Assembly: GCF_000614545.1 (NCBI RefSeq)
Contig: NZ_BAKW01000022.1
Coordinates: forward strand, 1-50,714
Origin: Asaia platycodi JCM 25414
GTDB lineage: Bacteria > Pseudomonadota > Alphaproteobacteria > Acetobacterales > Acetobacteraceae
Reading direction: 5' to 3'
Length of the DNA: 50,714 nucleotides
The first letter of the stretch is position 1. Each line of letters begins with the position of its first letter. The notes beneath the pieces were generated by a model. That model did no database searches. It saw only the letters and a program-made list of their open reading frames with translations, and was not told the origin of the DNA. Position numbers and translations under genes: made by a program. Positions 42,666 through 50,438 of the stretch are shown piece after piece.

Positions 42666-42928
42666 GGCGGCAGGATTGCCTCAAGCATGTTCGGTTCCGG
42701 CATGGGGAGTATGTCCGGTTTTCGCTCTATGCCGGCGAGGTGGTCGAGATAACGATCCAGATCCTCACGCAGCCACCCGAAATTGCGCGGCGACAGGATG
42801 ATCCGGCGGCAATGCGGCGCGACGTGCTGCATGAATGTCTCGCGGCCGATCATGCCCCCCAGATAGGTTATGGCCTGCTCGGTGCTCAGCAGGCGCGGCG
42901 CGATATTGAGAACGGTGGCGTATCTCAT
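42662..42928 (-). CDS. Excisionase-like small DNA-binding protein
   Basis: 88 residues. LLSTEQAITYLGGMIGRETF followed by NFGWLREDLDRYLDHL fits the winged MerR/AlpA-type fold used by phage excisionases. Its stop overlaps the integrase ATG and its ATG overlaps the stop before it, so it is co-expressed with int. Xis function is inferred from place and fold. Confidence 0.65.
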   Translation of the reverse strand: MRYATVLNIAPRLLSTEQAITYLGGMIGRETFMQHVAPHCRRIILSPRNFGWLREDLDRYLDHLAGIERKPDILPMPEPNMLEAILPP

Positions 42929-43237
42929 GATCGCGGGGCCTCCCTGCCCTTTTCTGCGCTAGCCCCAAAACTGGCGCGGCCGCCATCCTGCTCGATCTGT
43001 GCGACCAGCAGGGCACGCAACCGTACGCGCCTCTTCCACTATGGCTTCCAACGTCAGGCGGGCGCGATACTCCCAGCCCGGCAGCGTTTCAAGACCGTTG
43101 AAGGCCGCTACCGCAGTGAGTTCTGCCAGTAGTTCAAGATAATCCTGACGCGACAACGCCAGACGATTGCACGTTGCCTCGATTTCCGTCGACGCGGCGG
43201 CAAAAGCACGTCTCTTGGTTTCTGCCCGGTCATTCAC
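42925..43237 (-). CDS. Small prophage protein, unknown (frameshifted)
   Basis: About 105 residues from GTG 43237, preceded by GGAGGGG. The first frame holds a helical stretch (LALSRQDYLELLAELTAV, GLETLPGWEYRARLTLEAI). A missing base near 43025 leads into RALLVAQIEQDGGRASFG and a stop that overlaps the xis-like start. No recognised domain. Part of the xis-int operon. Confidence 0.6.
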
Positions 43238-43557
43238 AGGATAAATCCCCTCCGGGCAGCGGTAATCGCAAGTCCGCGCAGCGCGTCGATCTGCGCCGCA
43301 TGGGCTGGCGGAATGGTCAGACGGTCCGGGTGCCGGGTTGCGAGGTAGTTCTGTAACTCTGTGGCCAATGCCGAAGCCGCATGCTTCCACGGTGCGGCGC
43401 ATTGCGGCGGTCGGCCATCATCGGCGCGCGTGGCGGCGTAGCGCCAGCGGCGGAACAGGTCGAGGGCGTGTGCCTGCTCGGCTTGGGATAGCGGGGTAAT
43501 GGCGATCCAGAACGCACGTTCTGTCATGACGGCGAGTTGTTGGGCAGGAAGTGTCAC
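43234..43557 (-). CDS. Small prophage protein, unknown
   Basis: About 107 residues. GTG 43557 is preferred to ATG 43566 because AGGAG lies nine bases before it. Helical and Ala/Arg-rich (QAEQAHALDLFRRWRYAA, LATELQNYLATRHPDRLT). First gene of the leftward xis-int operon; it overlaps the next by GTGA. No recognised domain. Confidence 0.6.
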   Translation of the reverse strand: MTLPAQQLAVMTERAFWIAITPLSQAEQAHALDLFRRWRYAATRADDGRPPQCAAPWKHAASALATELQNYLATRHPDRLTIPPAHAAQIDALRGLAITAARRGFIL

Positions 43558-43923
43558 GATGCGCATCTCCTAAAGAACGCACGATATGTCGCATATACCG
43601 ACAGTTATCGCAACCTAATATTGTCGCCTATATCGACGCTGACTTATCCACTGCTCCTTACCTGAGACGACGCCTCTGTTTATTCCGGGATGACCTATGG
43701 GATGGGGAGGCGAATTGGGGCGTGCAGGATCGTAGCAGCTGCTTACTCGCGACCATCACGCAAGATCAGGGCGGAACGGGAAGCAGCGACCAGAAAGCGG
43801 CAGTAATGGATAGCGTTAATTTGTAATCAACACCTCCAATCTAAAACTGTACTAACCGGCCTGTACTCGATACGTTCCAGAGGAAAACAGGAGTGGGCCG
43901 TGCTCAAGAAAATCTCTGATAAT
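43558..43923. promoter_or_regulatory. Control region of the leftward operon with two operator-like sites
   Basis: About 365 bases without a convincing gene. Two 17-bp sites of a common type, TGTCGCATATACCGACA at 43587-43603 and TGTCGCCTATATCGACG at 43622-43638, stand just upstream of the leftward operon, 35 bases apart. They match sites in the repressor-cro region. The rest (43640-43900) shows nothing that I recognise. Confidence 0.6.
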
Positions 43924-44313
43924 TCAGACGATCTGTGCCTTTTTGTCCCGGACAAGAAGGTTGAGAAGCATGTTTTTCTCGTTGTCACTGAGACCGCGCC
44001 AAAATTCGATGAGGGTCTTTTCGTCCTGTTCTATCGGCGCACCGCCGATATCTTGGCTTGCCGCAGAAGATCCAGAATAAAGGTAGTCGAGTGATACAGA
44101 GAAGTAGTGAGCTATCTCTACAAATGTCGCAAATCCAGGATGCTTTCCACCTTCAATTTCGGCCAAATGCGACCGGCTGATGTCGAGCGCCGCAGACACG
44201 TCAACCTGTGACTGTTTACGTGCTTTGCGAAGCTCTCTTATGCGAGCGCCCATTTTTCCGTCCGTGATCATAGACGCACCATGACGCATTAATGCATTTT
44301 CCGTGCCGCCCAT
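43924..44313 (-). CDS. XRE-family phage repressor (CI-like)
   Basis: About 130 residues. Helix-turn-helix: GARIRELRKARKQSQVDVSAA, LDISRSHLAEIEGGKHPG, then FVEIAHYFSVSLDYLYSG. The C-terminal part is short and helical, with no LexA-type peptidase motif, so induction by self-cleavage is unlikely. ATG 44313 was chosen because AAGGA lies ten bases before it; ATGs at 44289 and 44271 are alternatives. The chosen start overlaps an operator-like site. Divergent from the Cro-like gene. Confidence 0.8.
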   Translation of the reverse strand: MGGTENALMRHGASMITDGKMGARIRELRKARKQSQVDVSAALDISRSHLAEIEGGKHPGFATFVEIAHYFSVSLDYLYSGSSAASQDIGGAPIEQDEKTLIEFWRGLSDNEKNMLLNLLVRDKKAQIV

Positions 44314-44354
44314 ACCGACATTATCCTTGACGCCAAGTGTCGGTATAGGAGACA
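44304..44354. promoter_or_regulatory. Operator pair between repressor and Cro-like gene
   Basis: TGCCGCCCATACCGACA at 44304-44320 and TGTCGGTATAGGAGACA at 44338-44354 share ATACCGACA/TGTCGGTAT in inverted order. ATACCGACA also occurs in the site at 43595-43603. The left copy overlaps the repressor start and the right one the Cro-like ribosome binding site (AGGAG at 44347-44351), so binding would silence both. Confidence 0.7.
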
Positions 44355-44361
44355 AAATGGT

Positions 44362-44586
44362 ATGGACACAAAAGATATCATCCGCCGGGCCGGTGGGACA
44401 AACAAGGTCGCCAATGCGGTTCGCCGCAAGCACAATACAGTTGCTGGTTGGCAAAAAGTTCCTCCCTGCCATGTCGTTGCCGTGGCTGAACTAAGCGGAG
44501 TGCCGCCTCATCTTATAAGACCGGATGTGTTTCCTCCCCCGAAAGGCGGGACGAGCCGGGGGCTGGCGCTGCTGCTGCCTAAATAA
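44362..44586 (+). CDS. Cro/YdaS-like DNA-binding protein
   Basis: 74 residues from ATG 44362 with AGGAG ten bases upstream. AGGTNKVANAVRRKHNTVAGW followed by VPPCHVVAVAELSGVPPHLI and RPDVFPP is the pattern of YdaS/Cro-type regulators, where a helix-turn-helix is followed by a VP-x-x-x-V helix. As the first rightward gene it is the likely antirepressor of the lysogeny switch. Confidence 0.8.
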   Translation: MDTKDIIRRAGGTNKVANAVRRKHNTVAGWQKVPPCHVVAVAELSGVPPHLIRPDVFPPPKGGTSRGLALLLPK

Positions 44587-44735
44587 CAGGCCCGAGCCAT
44601 GCTCACTTGCGGAAACGTTCCGCGAAACCACCAGACACAAGATTTCTCGCGTCCCTGACACAGAGAGACTGCCACCTATGTTCCCCTCGATAGATAGAGC
44701 TCTCCTGTTTGTTCTCGATACTGGGGTCAAGGCTC

Positions 44736-45203
44736 ATGACTGAAGTCAACCGGGCCCAAGTCGCCTGTCTGAAAACAGCCACGCAAGCCGCAATCAGGCT
44801 TGTCGGTGGGGTTGAAGCAGCGGCCTCCTGCACGCGCGTCGGAAAGACGCAGATTTCTGAATATCAGAACCGCAATTCACCGCATGTTGTCCCTACCGAC
44901 GTAGCCGTCGCGCTGGACGGTTATGCACAACAGCCCCTCATTCTTGCCGCCATGGCCACCATAGAGGGTTATGCGCTGCTCCCGATCGCGTTTGGCGAGG
45001 GATGCGCGGCAACGGCCATGAGCGAAGTCGCGGCCTCGGCCAGTGGCACGATGACCGCAGCCATCAGGGCGCTAGCAGATGGCAGGATCGACCGGACCGA
45101 GGCTGCTGACCTCTCGCAGCGTCTGGGCGACCTCATACGCCACTCGACCGATGCGCTGCAGAAAATGCAGGCACTCGCGTTTCGCCCCGATGGGGAGGGT
45201 TGA
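44736..45203 (+). CDS. Phage CII-like regulatory protein
   Basis: About 155 residues from ATG 44736. It begins with a DNA-binding region AIRLVGGVEAAASCTRVGKT and ISEYQNRNSPHVVPTDVAVAL, like the phage CII/CP76 regulators, and has an Ala-rich helical C-terminus (LADGRIDRTEAADLSQRL). The N-terminal part matches the GG-V-A-A...VP pattern of its neighbours. It probably tunes early lytic or lysogenic transcription. Confidence 0.65.
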   Translation: MTEVNRAQVACLKTATQAAIRLVGGVEAAASCTRVGKTQISEYQNRNSPHVVPTDVAVALDGYAQQPLILAAMATIEGYALLPIAFGEGCAATAMSEVAASASGTMTAAIRALADGRIDRTEAADLSQRLGDLIRHSTDALQKMQALAFRPDGEG

Positions 45204-45206
45204 GCC

Positions 45207-45797
45207 ATGAGCCAATCCCTCATGCAGTCCGGTGGCTCACCAGCCATAAAGTCCGTTGCGGTTGCTCCCGCGAAAACCGATCAGGCCAGAGCGGATCGTA
45301 TTCTGTCCAACGTGCAAAAAGAGCGAGGCGGCGTGCAGGCGATTGCTGCCTGTATCGATCGGGCTCCTGGCAGCGTACAACGCTGGCTTCACGTGCCGGC
45401 CATCCATGTCAGGCCGCTGCTGAAAGCGCATGATTGCGGCTGGCTCACCCGCCGTATGGTCACCATCGCGCTGGGCGTTTCCAATGCCGACAAGCGCAAA
45501 GCGGGCAATCTGCTCGCCATCATACGAGCCACACCGGGCGGCATGGCCGTGCTGGCGCAAGCAGCGGGACGCTCTCTGGATGCCACGCGAAAATGGAAGA
45601 CGGTGCCAGATGCTTTTGTGCCGCTGGTGCTGCGTGAGTTCAGCGACTGGCCGGGTCAGCGCAGGTTCGAGCGCGTTACCCGCACGAAACCCGCCTGCGC
45701 CAGCGTCTGGCACCGCAAATGCCTGAAATGCGGTGAGAAATTCAGTGTTAATTCCCCTTACGTCAGGCGGTGCGAGCTGCATCGCAAGGAGTGCTGA
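45207..45797 (+). CDS. Prophage protein with two Cro/YdaS-like modules and a C-terminal zinc finger
   Basis: 196 residues, not a family that I can name. Two internal segments follow one pattern: RGGVQAIAACIDRAPGSVQRW then VPAIHVRPLL, and PGGMAVLAQAAGRSLDATRKW then VPDAFVPLVL. The C-terminus CLKCGEKFSVNSPYVRRC with ELHRKEC is a small zinc-ribbon or zinc-finger. All parts suggest DNA binding. It lies 3 bases after the CII-like gene and its stop overlaps the next start (TGATG). Confidence 0.65.
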   Translation: MSQSLMQSGGSPAIKSVAVAPAKTDQARADRILSNVQKERGGVQAIAACIDRAPGSVQRWLHVPAIHVRPLLKAHDCGWLTRRMVTIALGVSNADKRKAGNLLAIIRATPGGMAVLAQAAGRSLDATRKWKTVPDAFVPLVLREFSDWPGQRRFERVTRTKPACASVWHRKCLKCGEKFSVNSPYVRRCELHRKEC

Positions 45798-45985
45798 TGG
45801 CCCGCCCTGCTCTTGATCGGGTGCGGCTCGCGCCCGCCATAAGGCTCTATCACCGCAAGGGCGTTCCAGCGCGGGGCATCGCCCTGCGGCTTGGCATTTC
45901 GGAACGCAGCACGCGCGGCCTTCTCAAGGACCTCGGACTTACAGCCCCGCGCAGTCCAGTGCTGAAGGAGGTGCGTCATGGGTGA
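45797..45985 (+). CDS. Small helix-turn-helix protein
   Basis: 62 residues from ATG 45797. APAIRLYHRKGVPARGIALRLGISERSTRGLL is a resolvase-type helix-turn-helix; little else is present. It overlaps the previous gene by one base and the helicase gene by eight. Role unknown; the position suggests replication or early control. Confidence 0.65.
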   Translation: MARPALDRVRLAPAIRLYHRKGVPARGIALRLGISERSTRGLLKDLGLTAPRSPVLKEVRHG

Positions 45986-47514
45986 AGCTCACCTTACCGC
46001 TCACGGATTAGGTGCCGCGGCATTCAGCGAGCCGGAAAACGTTCAGGCCGAATGCGCGCTGCTGGGCGCCATTCTGACCAATGGCCGGCGCGTCATGCCC
46101 ATGGTCGAGGAATATCTCCGACCCGAGCATTTCTACGATCCGCTCAATGGCGTGATTTATGAAGCCGCGTTGCAGATGCATGGGCGCGGCATCGAGCCGA
46201 ACCCCTTGCTCATTCGCGACCGGATTGGCGGTCATGATGTGCTGATGGGCCGCGTGCCGGCGGAGTATATTGCGCAGATCATGCTGGCGATGGTCGGCAT
46301 CGCCAATGCTGGCGAATACGGGCGCGCCATATTCGATGCCTGGACGCGCCGCCAGCTGCGCACCATGTGCCTCGATGTTTCGCGGCTGTGCCTCAACCCC
46401 ACCGGCAGAGCGGTGAGGATCTGGTGGAGCAGCTCGAAAGCGGGCTGCTCGACATTGCCCAGAACATGCGCGAGAGCCTGCCCAACGTGACTATTGCCGA
46501 GGCTATCGCGCAGGCTATTGCCTGCGGGCGCGATGCTCTGGCGCGTGGCTCGGCTCTGGCCGGGCTTTCATGGGGCTATCCCGCACTCGACCGCATGACG
46601 GGCGGCCTTCTGGCCGAGGGGCTTTATCTGCTGGGCGCACGCCCCGCGATGGGCAAAACGGCGTTGGGTCTCGGCATTGCCATGCGTGTGGCGGCAAGAG
46701 GCGAGCGCGTGCTGTTCTGGTCGGGTGAAATGGCGGCGCGTCAGCTGGGTGCGCGTGCCGGGGCGGCCTGGGCTGGACTTTCAACGCTCTCGGTATTCTC
46801 TGGGCGTCGCTACGACATTCCCGAAGATGTCGAGACCGGCATGCGGGTCGATCTGGCCCCGTGGCAATGGGACGATCTGGCAGAGGGCGAGCGGCAGGCC
46901 GGGGGCGTGCCACTTGAGCTCGATACGCGCTCCGGTCTGACGGTGGCCGGGTTGCGCTCACGCGCACGGCGCATGAAGCGCAGCAAGGCAGGTCTGAGTC
47001 TGATCGTGCTGGATTATGTAGGGCTGATGCAGGGTAGCGAAGCTGCGAGGCGACGCGGACGCTACGAGGAAATGAGTGAGATCAGCGCCGGCCTGAAAAC
47101 CTGGCCAAAGAGTTGGGTGTGCCGATTATCGCGCTGGCACAGCTCAATCGCGAGGTTGAAAAGCGCGAGGACAAGAGGCCCATCGAGGCCGATCTGCGCG
47201 ATAGCGGCGGGCTGGAGCAGGATGCCGATATGGTCGCGTTCCTCTACCGCGATCATTACTATCTGGCCAAAGAGGCGAGCGGTGACGGGCTGCAGAAGCG
47301 CGAACGCGAAACAGACGAGCAATTTGCCAATCGCTGTTCCGATCTTCAGTTCCGCATGCATGAAGCCATAGGCAAGGCGCAGGTGCTGATCCGCAAGAAC
47401 CGTCACGGCGGGACAGGATCGGTCCGGTTGCGCTTCGATCACGATAGCACATGGTTTCGCGACGAAAGCGAAGACCCCCGCAGCCCGGCCTGGATGCGCG
47501 AGGCGCAATCATGA
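45978..47514 (+). CDS. DnaB-like replicative helicase of the prophage (frameshifted)
   Basis: About 512 residues reconstructed. The N-terminal DnaB domain contains VQAECALLGAILTNGR and LRPEHFYDPLNGVIYEAALQ. After a break near 46400 comes the RecA-like core with Walker A LGARPAMGKTALGLGIAMR, SGEMAARQLGARAGA and Walker B LSLIVLDYVGLMQG. A second break near 47098 (A-run) restores NLAKELGVPIIALAQLNREVE, and the end has ADMVAFLYRDHYY. It loads at the phage origin and unwinds DNA. Next gene starts with ATGA overlap. Confidence 0.9.
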
Positions 47515-47807
47515 AGCGCCCTGCCATACTGCGCCGGCGTTTCGGGGCGCATGCGCGCGCGCTCATGACCGATGCCCGCTGGTGTCTCCTGCCCCTCGCC
47601 TCACGGGCGCTGTGGCTGCAACTGACCGATCTCGCCGACGCCATGCCAGAGCTGCGCGCGCCGTCACGCGGGCATGCGGTAACGGCGTCGAACCTCGCCC
47701 AGTATCTCGCCGCCGAACCGCTCGATGTGGCCCATGCACTCGCAGCGCTGGTGCAGCGCGACATTCTTGAGCCCGTCGATGACGGATATCGTCTGAAAGC
47801 CTTCTGA
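47511..47807 (+). CDS. Small prophage protein, probable winged-helix
   Basis: 98 residues. LMTDARWCLLPLASRALWLQL then VTASNLAQYLAAEPLDVAHAL, ALVQRDILEPVDDGYRL resemble a winged-helix found in phage replication (DnaT/O-like) proteins. Overlaps the helicase stop by ATGA and the next gene by one base. Function inferred only from place. Confidence 0.6.
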   Translation: MKRPAILRRRFGAHARALMTDARWCLLPLASRALWLQLTDLADAMPELRAPSRGHAVTASNLAQYLAAEPLDVAHALAALVQRDILEPVDDGYRLKAF

Positions 47808-48244
47808 TGATGACCTATAGAAAAGCCGATCAGGCACTCATTGCCCGGATCACGATCATGGCGACCTCGAACCTGCGCCTCATGGCCATGTCGGCCGAGG
47901 CCCTGCTCATGTGGCAGCGCATGATGATGCTCATTGTGCAGTACGGCACGAATGGCTTGCTTTCCCTCACGGAGGCATCGGGCATCGGGTTTTCGACGCT
48001 TGCCACCATCGGGTTACGCACAAGCGAAACCCAGCTGGAAACCTGGCTGGAAACCTGGGCGCAAAACCTGAGCATAACCTGGGACCGGCAGGCGCAAACG
48101 ATCGGCTTTCCACCCGAATTGCAGGGTATCGCGACCGGATCGCGCCGGGCGGCAGCGTCGCGGGAAAACGGCAAAAGGGCGGAAGACCGCCAAAAAACGC
48201 GACATTCACTCCGCAAAACGATCCTCGCCAGCGCAGCGCCATGA
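47807..48244 (+). CDS. Prophage protein of the replication block, unknown (C-terminus frameshifted)
   Basis: About 145 residues as read. A Met/Leu-rich helical N-terminus is followed by TSETQLETWLETWAQN, whose DNA holds the direct repeat CTGGAAACCTGG. At GENGK-like RENGK (about 48178) one more A would give KKGGRPPKNATFTPQND, a typical basic tail of phage replication proteins. The true end is therefore uncertain. It starts with TGATG coupling. Confidence 0.5.
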   Translation: MMTYRKADQALIARITIMATSNLRLMAMSAEALLMWQRMMMLIVQYGTNGLLSLTEASGIGFSTLATIGLRTSETQLETWLETWAQNLSITWDRQAQTIGFPPELQGIATGSRRAAASRENGKRAEDRQKTRHSLRKTILASAAP

Positions 48245-48267
48245 TGCCCATTGCAGGAGGTAAAACC

Positions 48268-48798
48268 ATGACTGACGAAAACCCAGCGCTTCCCCGGGTT
48301 TCTCGCGCGCGTGAGAAGCTTGGCTTGGCTTCTTCCAATAGCTTTGAAGAGAAAGCCAAGCTTGAGGCGCCCGTGAGTGACGCACAGATCGATACGGCTT
48401 ATCGGCGCATAGGTCCGAAGGCTTTTGAGGCAGCCGGGTTCGATCCGGCACGCAGCATGGTCAATCATGGCGTGGTGCGACAGTGGAGCGCCGACGCCCT
48501 GCGCGCCGGCTTCACGGTTGACGAGACCGAGCGGCTGATCCTCGGTGTGGTGACCAGCGTGACCGAGCGTCAGGCCGGCAAAGGCGGCGCAATCGGGCAT
48601 CTGGGGTATTTCAGCAAAGCCGTTGCGGAGGCCATTGCCCGGCGCGATCTGCCCGAGGCCCCGTTGAGCGAAGCCGAGATCGAGGCCGACCGGGCTTTCC
48701 GCCGCGATCTGGAACGCTGGAAGGAAACCGGGCTTGCGGCGGGTGAGCCCGTGCCGAACCGCGCCGCCTATCTGGCCCGTGCAAGAGCCGCAGCATGA
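48268..48798 (+). CDS. Prophage protein, unknown
   Basis: 176 residues from ATG 48268, fixed by AGGAGG six bases before it. Pro/Ala-poor N-terminal part, then AYRRIGPKAFEAAGFDPARSM, an Ala-rich middle and a charged helix AEIEADRAFRRDLERWKE. I recognise no named domain. Overlaps the next gene (ATGA). The same frame is open upstream, joined to the previous gene if its A-run is corrected. Confidence 0.6.
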   Translation: MTDENPALPRVSRAREKLGLASSNSFEEKAKLEAPVSDAQIDTAYRRIGPKAFEAAGFDPARSMVNHGVVRQWSADALRAGFTVDETERLILGVVTSVTERQAGKGGAIGHLGYFSKAVAEAIARRDLPEAPLSEAEIEADRAFRRDLERWKETGLAAGEPVPNRAAYLARARAAA

Positions 48799-49274
48799 CC
48801 CGGCTTCCTCCCGCTTTCGATCCCGAACGCAGCCTGCCCGAACAGGTGGGCGAATGGCTGGATGAAGCGGCCCTCACCCTCGCCTGCCTCCCCGCCACCG
48901 GCCTGCGCCCAGCCGGAGCCCGCAGCACCTGGCCCGCCTATCTGTGCGATCTGGAGGATCTTGGATGGGAACGTGAAAGCGATGAATTCCTGCCCCGCCC
49001 CACAGCAGAACAGATCGACCGGCTGGACGTGGTGCTCGGCTGGATACCGCTGATCGAGGATCGCAAACTCAGAACGGTGGTGAACATGCGCCTGATCGTT
49101 CACCCGATTTCAGGCGCCTATCGCTGGGAATGGCGGAAAATCGGGGCCAAACTCGGCATCAGCCACGTCACCGCCAAAGCCTGGCATCAAAGGGCCTGCG
49201 CGATGATCGCAAGAAAAATCAACCGCGCGCCATTTTCCACTTTCCAGTCTGTCCAATTTGCAGTGTTTTCGTGA
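48795..49274 (+). CDS. Prophage DNA-binding protein, DUF6362-like
   Basis: 159 residues. The C-terminal half has RWEWRKIGAKLGISHVTAKA and WHQRACAMIARKI, a helix-turn-helix of the sigma-4 type. The N-terminal half is conserved-looking but has no known motif (DEAALTLACLPATGLRPAG). Similar proteins close the early region of alphaproteobacterial prophages; a late-gene activator role is possible. DUF assignment is from memory. Confidence 0.55.
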   Translation: MTRLPPAFDPERSLPEQVGEWLDEAALTLACLPATGLRPAGARSTWPAYLCDLEDLGWERESDEFLPRPTAEQIDRLDVVLGWIPLIEDRKLRTVVNMRLIVHPISGAYRWEWRKIGAKLGISHVTAKAWHQRACAMIARKINRAPFSTFQSVQFAVFS

Positions 49275-49410
49275 TTAATCTCGATGACTATTGTCAGCAA
49301 AACAACTTACCCTAGCGTCAGCAAACGCGTGTCTGATTCATTTTCCGCAAATAAACCGCTATGGTCAGAGTGTATCTGAGCAAGAGAAGATAAAGGTTTA
49401 GGATATTGAC

Positions 49411-50101
49411 ATGCCGAACAGTTTAGAAATCGTTAAAGGTACGATTGCCCCACTTAGCACGCTAGTGCTCGGCCTACTGACTTACAATGTTTCCAGATAC
49501 CAAAAAAATATACAAAAAGAAAAAATCATATCCGATCTATTTACGAGGCGAATTGAAGTATATGATGCATTTTTGGATGCTATATGTCTCATTGCCTTCA
49601 ATTATAATGCATCTATACACGATTATGATGAACTAAAAATTGTTCAAAAGCAGTATAACTACGCAAGATTTCTATTCGAAGAAGAAGCCTATAGCAAACT
49701 AACAAGTATAAAGTGCGACATTTTCGAATATCATTTTAAAGCTCAATTTCAAAATAAAGCAATCGGCCCCTCGGTAAATGAGACAGAACATGATATGCAA
49801 GTTAAAAAAAAGACTTCATGATATAAACGTCAAAATGCAAAAGCTGCTCGAGGGCGAATTTGCGAATTTATTTGATCCATACATGAGTATAAAAGATTTC
49901 AGAAATCGAAACTATACAAGAATTTCCAAGGCATTCAAAAAAAGTCTCAAAAATATTCTAATAAACTTGGTGTCTAATTATATTTTCATTTCATTATACG
50001 ATAGACGAATGATTAGAGTATTAAATCAGAAACTTACCTATTTGAAACCGATCAATTTATCCAGACAGTCGAAACGAACCCAAAGTTCTATCACTCTCTA
50101 G
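49411..50101 (+). CDS. AT-rich cargo gene (moron), membrane-anchored protein of unknown function (frameshifted)
   Basis: Base composition changes sharply here, from about 60% to about one-third G+C, and reverts near 50100. The first frame (49411-49821) has one N-terminal membrane helix (IAPLSTLVLGLLTYNV) then KEKIISDLFTRRIEVYDAFLDA, a cytoplasmic helical domain. In the A8 run near 49806 the frame changes to RLHDINVKMQKLLEGEFANLF, about 230 residues in all; the end is less sure. No known family recognised. A conserved 'TM + helical' layout is common in superinfection-exclusion and defence cargo, but that is a guess. 49275-49410 upstream holds no gene. Confidence 0.55.
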
Positions 50102-50115
50102 AATGGCGCGGCCTG

Positions 50116-50322
50116 ATGTCTCGCCTTCTCGTCCAACGTGGTCGACGCTGCGAGGCCTGCGGCCGCACTGACTGCCGCATCTTCGGCGATCATATCCATG
50201 AACTGAAAGACGGCGGTGCGCCGCTCGATCCGGGCAATATCCGGCTGCTTTGTGGCTCCTGCCATAGTGCCAAAACCGCCCGCGTCCGGGCCATCCGCAC
50301 CCGCGAAACCCCAACCCGCTGA
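50116..50322 (+). CDS. HNH endonuclease, N-terminus uncertain
   Basis: 68 residues from ATG 50116. Zinc-binding CEACG and CGSCH flank the HNH motif GDHIHELKDGGAPLDPGNIRLL. HNH proteins next to terminase assist DNA packaging in many phages. The frame stays open upstream to about 50017 and reads NPKFYHSLEWRGLM, which belongs to the normal HNH N-terminus, but lacks ATG, GTG or TTG. The gene start may have been replaced by the AT-rich insert. Confidence 0.82.
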   Translation: MSRLLVQRGRRCEACGRTDCRIFGDHIHELKDGGAPLDPGNIRLLCGSCHSAKTARVRAIRTRETPTR

Positions 50323-50438
50323 GCCCGAGGGGGCGGGTCGAAAGTCTGGCCGGATCCTACCCCCGCAACCGCGCAAGGCTCAGCGGCAGATTTTCCGGTC
50401 TATCAAGGAAATCAAGTTATCAAGGAAAGGGAGCAGAA

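Noticed and set aside
43551..43826. Plus-strand open frame of 91 codons in the phage control region
   Set aside because: It covers the operators, has no ribosome binding site of note and no recognisable features.
48001..48060. Direct repeat CTGGAAACCTGG as a phage origin iteron or CRISPR unit
   Set aside because: Only two adjoining copies inside a coding frame; no array, no spacers and no further copies seen. No CRISPR array was found anywhere in the window.
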